DNA from: Lindgomyces ingoldianus
Lineage: Eukaryota; Ascomycota; Dothideomycetes; Pleosporales; Lindgomycetaceae
Assembly: GCF_010093535.1 (NCBI RefSeq)
Contig: NW_022985162.1
Coordinates: 2,578,637-2,642,636, forward strand
Direction: 5' to 3'
DNA: 64,000 bases
Shown here: piece after piece, positions 20,507 through 30,958 of the stretch
Layout: each line of letters opens with the position of its first letter
Position numbering within the stretch: position 1 is the first letter of the stretch
Made by a program: the position numbers and the translations under genes
The notes under the pieces: model-generated
What the model saw: only the letters and a program-made list of their open reading frames with translations
Database searches by the model: none
Told to the model about the DNA's origin: nothing

Positions 20507-23081
20507 ATGGAAAATAATACGCCGCCTTCGACCGAATGGGTCCACGTCACGGGAAACCCGACGGAAACCACAGCGCCGCTAGATGTAGCTCCCAGAGAGC
20601 CAAAGTCTCCATCCACGAAACGTCGGAAAGAAGAAAGAGAGAGGAGTCGTGTAAGCAGGGCTTGTGATAGATGCAAGAAGTAAGTGTCGCGGGAATCATA
20701 AGCACCCGGACCTTTACAGCTCGTTCTACTTGCATTTGCATGTGCTAAGGCACATTCAGGAAGAAGACCCGGTGTACTGGCCGGTGCCCATGCACGCTAT
20801 GCTTGCGCACTGGACTTCCATGCGAGTTCACTGCCTCATATACGAGAGGAAGATTGCCGTCCGTCATCGTTGATGAGGCTGCAATCACTGCAAGTACTGG
20901 ACCAAGGCTATCAATGCCTACTCAAGGTTCCGCTCTAGACACATCCATGACGAGTTCACCAAATACATCACTGCAGCTACCTGTGCCGAATACAGTTCTG
21001 GATCGCCCGAACACCACGGAGCCCTTTATCAAAGTAGACAGGCTCACTGTTCCAGATGACCCTAATCGGGATCCACCTTCAAGGTCATCACCCGAGCCGG
21101 CGCAGACAGATCAACAAGGCCATTACGTTGGGCCTGCTTCAGGGGTATCTTTTCTTCTACGAATTCAGAGAAGATTACATCAAAACAGTTCTCTATCTCA
21201 TGAATCGTCAATATTTACCTTCGGCGATGCTCCTTTGCCTGAGTTCGATCCCACGTTCTTTGTCTTACCCCCGAAGGCTGATGCCCAACGCCTTGTGGAA
21301 AGATACTTTGACTTTGCTTCCCCGACCCACCGCTTCTTACATCGACCTTCAATTGAGAAGATGCTCCAGGAGTTCTATGAAACCATGGGTGATATGCGGA
21401 ATAAGGAGGATGCACCAGCGAAGACGGCTCTCCTTCTAATTATCTTTGCACAGGCTCAAGCCTATATGCCACCCGGGAGTAAAACAGGTAGTACAGATAC
21501 AAGGTAGAATTCCTGCTCAACCATGTGGACTTTCCACACTGAACACGTTTAGTGCGCGATATTTCTTTGCAGCAGACCACCAACTTTCCAAAGAGCGTGG
21601 AGCAATCCGTTTGGCGAGTGTGCAGGCGAGATTGGGACAGTGTTTCTACCTTCTTACGCAATCACGCATCAACCACTGCTGGAGCCTTTTTGGAACAATG
21701 GCGCACCTTGCCCTTGCAATAGGATTACATCGTGGACGGAGATGCGAACCGTCAGGTACCTTAGATTATATCGAACTAGAGAGCCGGAGACGCTTGTTCT
21801 GGTGTGCGTATACTTTGGATAAGTACCTTGCTGCAGCTCTTGGCAGACCAAGGACCTTCAAGGATGAAGACATTGATCAGGTACGCATCCCAATACGTAG
21901 TATTACGGCGTTCCGGAATTACTTCGAACTCTTATTGATCGGGAAGTCTGGCATCAGCCTACTGCTAACTTAGTCTAGGAGCTACCAACAATTGTTAATG
22001 ACAATGACCTACATGCCACGTCCATCAATCCTTCGCCCAGCAAAACCCAATCGGTAATGATGGCGCCGGTGGAACATGTTAAGTACAAAAGCTTCATACG
22101 CCCCCCCTCACCAAATTCGGTACTAAGTCTTGCAGAATATCTCGCATTGTGAGCTTGATCTTGCGCGACTTGTATCCTATCCGTCCACCCTCTATGCCTC
22201 TCCGGATCGAACTCGCCACAAAGTATTCTAAAGACCTCCGCGAGTGGCGAGCAAACCTAACCCGTTTCTTGGACGCGGATGGCGTTGATACGTCTCTGCT
22301 AATACCACTCTACCAGCGCCAGCGCAATGTCCTCAACCTCGCTTACCACCATGCTATTCTTCTTGTCCAACGCCCTTTCTTGCTTAGCAACTTTGCTAGC
22401 CTCGCGTACTACGACCACCGGCCAGGGAGCATGAACAACATTGATACCACACAAAACATCGCAGAATGCCTGGAAGCTGCCATGGCCATGGTCCGTATTG
22501 TTGATGAATTGTTCCAAGGAAATCAGATCTTCCGCGCCTTCTGGTTCACACAATATTACGCTTTCTGCGCCGTCGTCGTGATCTACATATACCGCATCCA
22601 GCAGCACTTCGTCGAGCCAGGGAAATGCGAGGGATATTTCGCCGCTGGCCAGCGCTGCCAAGCCCAGCTTTCATCTATCTCAGAGACAGATTGCTTGTCA
22701 AAACGGTACTGTCTTGTTCTTGAAGAATTGCGTCTAGAAGCAACCCGTCAAACAAATCAACAAAACCGGCCCGCCCTAGCTGGTTCACCCGCTGCTCAAT
22801 CCGATCAGTTGAGCTTGCCAACTGTCTCGGCTGGCATGCCAATCTCGTCATCGACCCCAAAAAGCGATGCTAGTGCAGGATTTGCTGCCACCTTTTCTTA
22901 TGGAGGGAATATCCCCCCAACGCCAGAAAGTGCAGTGTTCAATATGATCCCGACAAGTAGTATCATGGCCGACCTGACGAGCTGGGGTCAATTTGATAGC
23001 CTGGTCACGGCCGGGATTGGAGTGCTGGATGGGAGCTTTCCGGGAGATTCGGGATTTGGATTTGGATCTAGTGCAAGATGA
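20507..23081 (+). CDS. Zn(II)2Cys6 transcription factor with fungal_trans domain, 764 aa, 5 exons
   Basis: Exons are 20507-20679, 20760-21503, 21553-21880, 21979-22082 and 22136-23081; all phases agree. The binuclear zinc cluster spans the first intron: Cys53, 56, 63, 69, 72 and 79 (CDRCKK joined to KKTRCTGRCPCTLC), the standard CX2CX6CX5CX2CX6C form, preceded by a basic stretch (TKRRKEERERSR). The middle holds the fungal-specific regulatory domain, recognised by FGTMAHLALAIGLHRGRR and ESRRRLFWCAYTLDKYLAAA, with the E-L-P segment after the third intron. The C-terminus is Gly/Ser/Pro-rich. It should be a nuclear DNA-binding activator or repressor. Its position next to the aldolase/dehydratase pair suggests it controls them; this is inferred from location only. 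Confidence 0.88.
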
Positions 23082-24283
23082 CGAAGTGACTTAGAGCGAT
23101 AGGTTGAGCTGTCTATGCCTCCAAAAAGGGCACACAGAGGAGTCCCCGTGTATAAATGAACCATCTCCCCTACTCACATTACCTAGATTTCACAAAAAAA
23201 AGACATAGAAACTTGGTTGAAGCAATCTTATGCTACGGAAAAGCTTACTGTCATCGCTGGAGATGGAGACCTGGTTATGTGTATGATGATAGAGCAACGA
23301 ATGAACCGGCTATGTATGTACCTACATTCTCATTCCGCTTCCAGCGCGCCACTCTTGTTTAGAAGAAGCCCCATTAAATGTCCTCCCCGCTACCTCAAAT
23401 CCTCTTCATAGATCCCTAGGCAGATACCCATACTATGCATGTAACTAGATGACAGATTTTGGAGGTCTTTGTGGTAGTGCATGATAAGAGTTAGAGATGC
23501 CGGCATATAGACAATGCGAACGTGCGATAATCGGATCCGAAAATAGTTCCCTTTCTCTGTGATGTATGGCCGTTCCTATAGGGTGGAAAGCAGTGATGTG
23601 ACATCCGAAAAGATATAAAGCACGTAATATTTCCCTAGCACCCCCAATCCAGCCGGCCATTTCTACAGGGCCTCCAAAGCTGTGACCACGTTCAAGCTTC
23701 CGTTGTCTTAAATCTAGTTTCTATAGGGCTGAAACACACCCGCATGAACCCGGTTCACCGCCAGAGTCTTGCCGTCACAAGATGAAACAGGTTCGCATCT
23801 GCCACAAGCCGCGCAGGCCAACCATGCAGCCGAACTGAGGTTATTAGCCTGGTCCTGGTGAACGGGAAGCAGGGGCTGGAGCTTGATTTGACTCGGTTGA
23901 GACTCCTACGCGCGTTCTCAAAAAGCAAGAACTTGAATTCGGGGTGGGCGAGTGGGTGCATCAATCATGGACATACGTGCCTGTTATCGGCGACGTTGGC
24001 AGAGCGAGGATTTGTGCAATGGTATATTATAATTGTTGTATGAGAAATTTGAGGTATCAATGTATCTGGTTAGAAGACTTGAGTTATGTCAGGTTTGCGA
24101 TAAGCGGAGCTATCCGTACGTCTCCCTTGATACACCTGATAGCTTCATAGTACGAAGAAATCGATTCGGCTGGTATCATACCGTCATTCTGTGCGCAAAG
24201 CCCACCCTTTCCTGTTCCCTGCCCATAACGCCCATGTACGCATTTGCCTCAAGCCTGACGTCTCATTCTGCAATCCAGCTGAG
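23082..24283. other. Intergenic, no gene seen
   Basis: This lies between the regulator's 3' end and the 3' end of a minus-strand secreted-protein gene, so it is a convergent spacer. Frames at 23156-23362 and 23445-23660 are short and featureless. Confidence 0.45.
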
Positions 24284-25418
24284 TCACCAGGTCACTGTGG
24301 TCGCAAGGGTCACTACAGCAGCGAAAGCTGCGCTATCCCACACTCTTCCTTTGAACGCCTTCGTACCGGCTCCTACTACGCCCTGCGCATTGCCTCCATT
24401 ATTCCCGATGTTTCCTCCACCTCCATTATTTGTGGTGCCCGGACCACCAACCTGTCCACCTTGATTTTTGGCTGTGGTTTCTATTGCGATGTCCTGATAC
24501 GGCTGTCCGGGTGGATTATTTACGCTGTTAACGAGCTCTGTAATATTCCTTAGACGATTAGAGATCATTTCGCAAGACATGCGGCCTCCATTTGCATTAA
24601 GTGGTCCTGGTGGCGGTTTGGTGAGAAGCTGGCCCGCTCCTGGAAATTGTGAAATACTGTTCGTGACGGATATTGGCAAGTTGAAGATACTGTAGTGATC
24701 GCTACCGTTCAAGCGGAAATTTTGGTGAATAGAGATATTATATTCGCCTCTTGCTGTCGTCCCAATGTCTTCCTTTCCGTCTCCAACGAGGCAGTCGGGC
24801 CACTCGAAGTTGATGTGTTTGACAGTTTGCCCCGATTCTTGGTCCATGATGTTCGCGAAAGGCGGCGTTGACGTCGTGATGTTTGAGATAGTAAAATTCT
24901 TCAGCAGAACATTGCTCGTTAGGAATAGCGTGATGTTAAAGAACTGGGTCAGGGGATCATCAATTGCTCGCGGTGGAACAGGGAGTTTGCCATTGCCTGA
25001 GACATCGATGGCGATATGCAGAAAATCCCCACCCATGGGGGTGAAGGGTTGAGGCTAGAAAAACAGTTAGCGGCCGAGTCAGACCAGAATTCTTCCTCAA
25101 GTCCGATACTGTGCCTCAAAGATTTGACTTCCTCGAACTTGCATGAGTCAGGATGAGAAAAGAGTATATACATACAGCGTCCAGAATTGCGAGGCCTGGT
25201 GTCAATATTTGCCCATTGACGATATTAAACGCGCTTGTGTCCTTCTTCCCGTTGTTGTTATTGTTGCCATTTTGCTGTCGTCGATGCGGATTTTGCTGGT
25301 AATCTTGCCGCGGTGTCCTCACTATATGCGCTCCCAAAGTTTGTCCATGAACCTCCCCCCATAGCAAAAGAAAAAAAAGGACGAGGACAGGCTGGAATAG
25401 TGTAGATAATTTGATCAT
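24284..25418 (-). CDS. Secreted, probably GPI-anchored protein, 337 aa, 2 exons
   Basis: Exons 25418-25176 and 25054-24284 flank a 121-bp intron (GTATGT..TCTAG), phase 0, joining GLAILDA to PQPFTPMGGDFLHIA. An N-terminal signal peptide (LSTLFQPVLVLFFLLLWGEV, cleaved near HGQ) precedes an Asn/Gln-rich linker. The body has several N-glycosylation sequons (FNIT, SNIT, YNIS, RNIT). A Gly/Asn-rich stretch leads to a hydrophobic C-terminus (AAFAAVVTLATTVTW) that fits a GPI-attachment signal. I recognise the A-P-Q-P-x-T-P-M-G-G-x-F-L block as recurring in secreted fungal proteins of unknown role. Likely location is plasma membrane or cell wall. No enzyme motif is seen. Confidence 0.75.
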
Positions 25419-27893
25419 TGCTCAACAACAATCCAACATGTTCTCTCGCTCACGACAAAAGCATTAAAGGTGGGAATTCCAAAGTTGAAGAGAAGTGGAT
25501 CAGCCTGTGGTCGGTGAAAATATCAAGAGACAGGGTCAACCAAGGTTCAAAAGCGCATTTCTGCCTTGACGGGCCGGCCGACTGCCCGCATGATGGAGGT
25601 GGAGAGCATGAACAGGCATTGTATGTCTTCTGTGGCTGCCAAGGATCAAGCTGCAGCAGCACGGAGGGGAGAGCCCATTTGAGTTACCTTTGGACAGGTT
25701 GGGGTGGGTGATGCTGAATCTGAGACGAGTGATGTGTGAGATCGACGGTTTGAAAGTTATAGTGCCTGAGGTTACGCGAGCCACATGAGGCTAAGCCTTA
25801 TATAGCTAGCGTACACGTGCGTCAACCTCCCGCGTGCTTTCTACCTGAACCTCGGATCGGATTTGAATACACCATCTCATGAACCATCTACTTTTAGGAG
25901 ATCCTCTTTCTGTCACATCTGTGATGCGTGCCTAATAACTCACCACGGCTTACTGAAGTGCCTTTACCTTAATCCACAGCGCCGTCCAAGCCACCTTGCC
26001 CAGATCTCCTACACCTCTTCCAAGACCGCCAAGGATCTCCGAGAAGTGGTCATTCGTGATGCTTGACAACACTTTGACGCTTCTTCGCCTGTTGATAGGT
26101 CTGATTTCTCCCTAGATTTGCCTATCTATATGGCTTTCAGAGCGCTTCAAAGACCAAGACATGGTTTGGAGCAACTTTATCAATTCTTTCTATTCATCTT
26201 CTCATTCATTTCATAAACTTGGTAATACTGCATACCCTCTCGCTCTGCCACAAATTTTACATTTATGGAACACTAGCAAGATCACATCTTGGAGTAGACA
26301 CCCTTTCCTGTATACTCTACCTCAGCTCACCAGAAGCACCAACTTATTGTTCATTTGTGTACCTGTAACTGCTCAATTTATCTTCAAAGTTCCTGGTACT
26401 TCCTGCTGGTCCGTTCACTGGGGTCATGGACAAATCAGGATAGCCCCGGTACCCGACGTGGAAGAAATCGCTATTCGTGTCGTAATTGGAGTTCCTGCAG
26501 CTACACGTCAGCGGACATGCCCCCCCTCTCTACTTATTGCTTCTCCTGACCCTCATGGCATATAACCACAGTTCCGCCAAAATTGAGACAAATACCTACA
26601 CGAAGAAGTAGCAAAAACTCCCTTGGTCTGACCCCACGGCACTGACTTTGTCATTCGGAAGTGGAGCCCATGTACCACTCGGGTAGTGATGTGCACGTGG
26701 TAGCCGGAGAAGTTGCGGTCATTACAGAGCTACACAGATGTGTCAGCTAGGTTTAGTAATTAATATTGGGTATCACGGGGTAACACAGAAGACTAAGCAT
26801 TACCTCAGAGACCAGCGAAGTCGTTTGCTGGAGAAAGAGAAGCGGAGAAGCCGCAACGGGCCGAGGAAGCATTTCAGTCATGCACTTCTTTCGACGCTAA
26901 ACTGAGCTAAGCTAGGAAAGAAGATGATACTTCAACCCTTCATCTCAAATCTTCAGATATCTACAGCTTCATAGAAAATTCCTTTTTCCAGGTAGTAGTT
27001 AAGTTTCCTGCAGTGGTCTTTCTATAAAACAGCTGTTCTAGAAAGCCCTCACTCCCCATTTGCCATACGCAAGGCCTCTCGTCCACTTAAGTAGCCCGGT
27101 AGAGTTATGTCGAGAATGTAGCGAGTATATTACCTTAATGAGTGGCCTAACAAATTCCACCAGAGCGAAGCTGAGGCGGAAAGGGGCACAATTTTAGCCT
27201 TTAACCTCACGTGTAAAAAGTCCAACCTGTAAACGCCGCTCCCGAAAGGGTTTCATGTTTCTGCTCCCCATAACAGCCTCTCAAAGATCCCTCAGCTCAT
27301 AAAGGATCTAAAACAAACTCTTCTAACACCATTAGATGTCCTCTCCAACACTTTCCTAAACCGTTTGACCTGTTCTTAAGCGAATTGACCCCATAATTAA
27401 GCCGTGAATTACCTGCAATGTTAGCCCTATGCTCTACCCCACCGGTATTTTCAGGAAATACGTTCTGAATCTCATATTAGGGGGAACTGGTTTTAAAATA
27501 CGGCCATTGTTTCATAATATCCTTCCACTGCCTCCCATACCTCACCCAGATATACTACTCCACTTCCAAAGTCTTTTACGAAGCTTCTTATGCTGTTTCC
27601 CGTGCCTCTCACAGGCTTGCTTGCACCACTTCCCATAGCTCAAACATGTGGCTTCACAACCCATACCCTTTCCTATTTTACAATGGGAAATGCCTGTGAG
27701 CGCAGCCATAACGTGTCCTGACGGGTTTCGAAACAATCATCGTATACGTTCTAAGAAGCTGAATATCAGCTTGTAATGCTGGATCATTCGCGACTGGAGC
27801 CCCTGCCGCTGCTCTTTTCCACTCTGATCATCTCTGCGCCTCACCCTACACACTCTTCCATCAAACCCCGCCATCCCCTACGATTCAACTTCA
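25419..27893. other. Intergenic, about 2.5 kb without a supported gene
   Basis: Bases 25419-25800 are the promoter of the secreted-protein gene, with a TATATA-like sequence near 25798. Frames at 25863-26066, 26161-26565 and 27429-27638 on the plus strand lack domains and show no exon structure. No tRNA-like or repeat structure was recognised. Confidence 0.4.
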
Positions 27894-28389
27894 TCAACAC
27901 ACACAAGGCCCAGGAGGCGGATGCGGCACAAATGTCGCATTTCTGCAAAATGGCAGCCCATCAGTACCTCTAGGCCACGTTTGGTCAAAAAACCAGCAGT
28001 CTTTGTATTTCTCCTGCGTCCCAAGGGCGTAGTTGTTGTTTTCGAGGAAGAGCCAGCGGCTAAGTCACATATGTCAGTAATAGTTGAGTATCTATCTTGG
28101 TTGATTGATTAAGGGCAATAGCAGAAGAAGGAGGAGAGGTGGGGATGGGGAAATGGAGTTGGAAGGGGCAAAGGAAGTGGAAGAAGGATGAGGGGAGGCA
28201 CTTTGGATTGAAGGTATCGTCAACAGCACACCATATCCAAGCAATATCTCCGACCTTGAATTCTCCAACGGGAGCGCATGTAGAATTTGGACAGGCGTAG
28301 TAGGGAATCGATGAGTTTGTGACCGTGCAGTTAAGAGATGCTGTGGCCAAGGCGATAAGAGATGAGACCAGAACCGCGAGGCGTGTCAT
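27894..28389 (-). CDS. Small secreted cysteine-rich protein, SH3-like fold candidate, 117 aa
   Basis: Exons 28389-28202 and 28059-27894 flank a 142-bp intron (donor GTGCCT, branch CTGAC, acceptor CTTAG). A signal peptide (MTRLAVLVSSLIALATA) is followed by about 100 mature residues with eight cysteines: LNC, YAC, STC, IWC, DCW, FCR and a closing PCVC. The pattern ACPNSTCAPVGEFKVGD, then WCAVDD, then KDCWFFDQTW resembles bacterial-type SH3-like modules found in small fungal secreted proteins, where a Gly-x-x-G/D turn and a Cys-Trp/Tyr-V/F-x-D end are usual. Small size, high Cys content and signal peptide are effector-like traits. The donor is not a strong consensus and was chosen because it keeps the frame (NPNRWLFLENNNYAL). 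A start at 28401 is possible. Confidence 0.62.
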
Positions 28390-29241
28390 GGAATAAATCA
28401 TGATGAGAGCCGAGCAGATCAAAAGATGTAAAGAGATCGGGAAGGTGGTGCAAAAGAATCTAAGCACCTTTTCCAAATGGAATGTAGTCGATGTACCTGA
28501 TCATCCCGACCACCCTGCAGCGGCCACACCCAGGTTTTAAACCCCCCTCAGTTCTAAATCCCCATCCAACCTACCCATTCCAAATACCCTCTTTATATCC
28601 GTCCTATTGTCGACCTATTTCTAGCTCTTGTTTTCATTCAGCCAAAATATAACTCTATCGCCGTCTTGGCGAGGCAGGGCTTGACTTGCCTAAAGAGGAA
28701 AGCTGTCGATTGCTGCACGATTAAGCTTAATCTCTGGTGCGGGGTCCGTGTTTGGTCACATTGTGGGGGCCGGAAGCTTATTTGAATAGCTATAATGAGA
28801 AACTGAAAACAAGAGATTGTAATGAAAGTGAGGGTCACTTTTGCAATTTTCAATGGCATGTAAAGAGACTGGAGTGGGCGCCTGAGTGCTGTTTCGTGAT
28901 TGAACGTACCATGACGGAGATGCTTGCTGTATGATGAAAGAATCGACGAGATTTACGACATAAAATGCTGGCTGCAGGCAGGGGGGGAAGAGATATACAG
29001 AGAGTACCCTAGGCTGAAGATGGTTATGTGAACGACTAGACTTCTAGACTAGTTTCTCTTACAGGCGCTCTCATTCCGGGAGCAACTCCAGTGAAATCAG
29101 AACGCCGCCTGAACCAAGATTCCGCTCTCCCGAGGTATCCCAACTAGAACGAATAAAGTGAAATCGAGACCTCTCACCCTTAAATAATAAGACAGAACGA
29201 AAAGAATGGAGGGATAGAAGAAACCGCAAGTATAGAAGCCG
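28390..29241. other. Intergenic, no gene seen
   Basis: Promoter of the small secreted protein and 3' side of the histone chaperone gene. Short frames on either strand (28638-28859 and 28737-28934) overlap each other and have no domain. Confidence 0.45.
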
Positions 29242-30683
29242 CTATTGTATTTCCTCCGTCTTCGCCCTCTTGCCATTCATGCTTTCTTCTTCAACTTCTA
29301 ATTTCCTCTTGCCACTTATATTGTCACCTGCTGTGGACGATATAGCAGCAGGTGCCTTTTCCTTCTTCTTAGTCCGTACTAAACCAGTCACATCATTAGC
29401 AGTCTTGGCAGCCTCCTCCAGCTTTGCTTTCTGCGCAGCTGGATTTTGGCCGAGTATGCTGCCCAACAGACCCGATACGACAGATGGATCTATGCCTTGA
29501 GTAGAGTCAAATGCGTCCTTTGTTGGGTCGGATTGGAGATCCACGAGCTGGAATTCTATTAGAAAACTGATTTTGTGGGCAGATGACTAAGGTTGAAGGG
29601 ATGTCTTACACGTTGGCGCATCTCCTCTAGCATCTCCTTAACATCCGTAATCTCATCTTCCTTTTTCTTCTTTTGGTCCTCTGGGACATCAAATAACTCT
29701 GCCTGTCCTTTTTTCAGGCGCGCCTCCAGACTTAAAATAGCACGTTCCATATGATCTGCAGCCTCTTTCCTTTTCGTGAAATCTACTTCCGCTTCTTTGG
29801 TCGGCTCTCCATTGGCTGCTTCGCGAACCTGGGTGACAGAAGCGAATTCGAGAGCAAGCGAAATTTTGTAAAGCGCTTCCGTTACATATTGATGCTCAAA
29901 GGGATAGATTTCCTCCACGATCTGAAGCGCAGAGAGTGAGTCTGAAATGGCGTCGTCGAAGCGTTCGTTCTCGAGGGAGATTTCGGTAAGATAGTTGTAG
30001 ATGTCTGCTAGCCGCTCCTTGATCTGTCTACTCTCCGGAGTCTCCTCCGGCTTGCCCTTGCCCTTGTCCGCATCGCTGACACCCTTGTCCGCATCGCTGA
30101 CACCCTTGTCCGCATCGCTGACACCCTTTAACGCCTCCAATTGCCTCGTGCTGAGGACGCGCGCAAGATCCAAGATTTCGTAAGCGTTTCCGAAGTCGTC
30201 GCCATCTTCCTCGCCCTGGCCTTCACCACCCTCTTCCTCCGAGTCTTCCGAATCTGTCCAATTCTCGTCGCCGGTGAGTTGAAAGTACGGTTTCGATGCA
30301 ACCGTCTCCTCTTTATTTTCCCTCTTCTTAGCGCCATTTGACTGCGCACTTGAGCCCTCTCCAGGATCTGCCTTCGGCTTCTTGTCTGCCTTCGGCTTCT
30401 TTTTCTCCTCTTGTACGACCTTACCACCTAGCACATCGCTCTTTGCGACGGCCACCTTGTACAAACAGCGACCATATGCGAACAGCAGCTCGGCGTTCTC
30501 GGGGGCAAGATCGCCATTGAGCTCGGTCTGAATTTCGAGTGCTTGGGCATAGAGATCTGATGCGAGGGAATGGTTCTTAAGTGAGTATTGGAGAGCGGCG
30601 GCGGTGGTGAGCTCGGCAAGTTTCTCTCGTGAAGGAGGAGCCTCTGGGGCAGGCGCCGCAGGATTGGAGGTGGTTTCGGCCAT
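29242..30683 (-). CDS. NASP/Hif1/Sim3-type histone chaperone with SHNi-TPR, 459 aa, 2 exons
   Basis: Exons 30683-29610 and 29547-29242 flank a 62-bp intron (GTAAGA..TCCAG), phase 0. The N-terminal TPR (AAALQYSLKNHSLASDLYAQ, then PENAELLFAYGRCLYKVA) is followed by a Lys/Glu-rich acidic insert, and then the SHNi-TPR pair (IYNYLTEISLENERFDDAIS; AYEILDLARVLSTRQLEAL) that marks the N1/N2-NASP-Hif1-Sim3 family. The C-terminus is a basic, nuclear-localisation-like tail (SGKRKLEVEEE, NGKRAKTEE). Family members bind H3-H4 (Sim3 delivers the centromeric H3 variant) and act in the nucleus. Three exact copies of GVSDADK lie within the TPR region. The gene is divergent from DPB2 with 275 bp between the start codons. 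Confidence 0.88.
30061..30123. repeat. Three exact 21-bp tandem repeats in the NASP gene
   Basis: The unit CCCTTGTCCGCATCGCTGAC plus A occurs at 30061-30081, 30082-30102 and 30103-30123 without mismatch. On the coding strand it encodes GVSDADK three times. Identity between copies suggests recent slippage and likely length variation among strains. Confidence 0.9.
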
Positions 30684-30958
30684 TGTGAGAAGGCGAGGAA
30701 GCCCGAGATAGTATGGTTGTCGTGTATATAGGCCGCGCGACCGCGATTAGAGTAGCCGAGAGGTGGGTAAGTGAAGTGTCGAGAATTTGTGGATCATGTC
30801 GCGATGAGAAGGCGGCGAAGAATGGTGAGGCGCTCGGGCCACAGCCACGACCACCGCGACCGCGAAACCGTGTACCGCGTCTGAGGGGCGCCTCAATTAC
30901 GCTCTACACACTCCAACACACAATCCCATACATAACACTTCTGGTCTGTTACTTTGCG
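30684..30958. promoter_or_regulatory. Divergent promoter of NASP-type chaperone and DPB2
   Basis: The 275-bp spacer carries an ACGCG core on the minus strand (30876-30880, in CCGCGTCTG), about 80 bp before the DPB2 start, and GC-rich CGCG clusters near 30730. ACGCG is the core of the MluI cell-cycle box bound by MBF at fungal replication genes. S-phase co-regulation of the two genes would make sense but is inferred. Confidence 0.35.

Noticed and set aside
26161..26565. 134-codon plus-strand open frame
   Set aside because: No domain, signal or splice structure; composition like translated AT-rich spacer.
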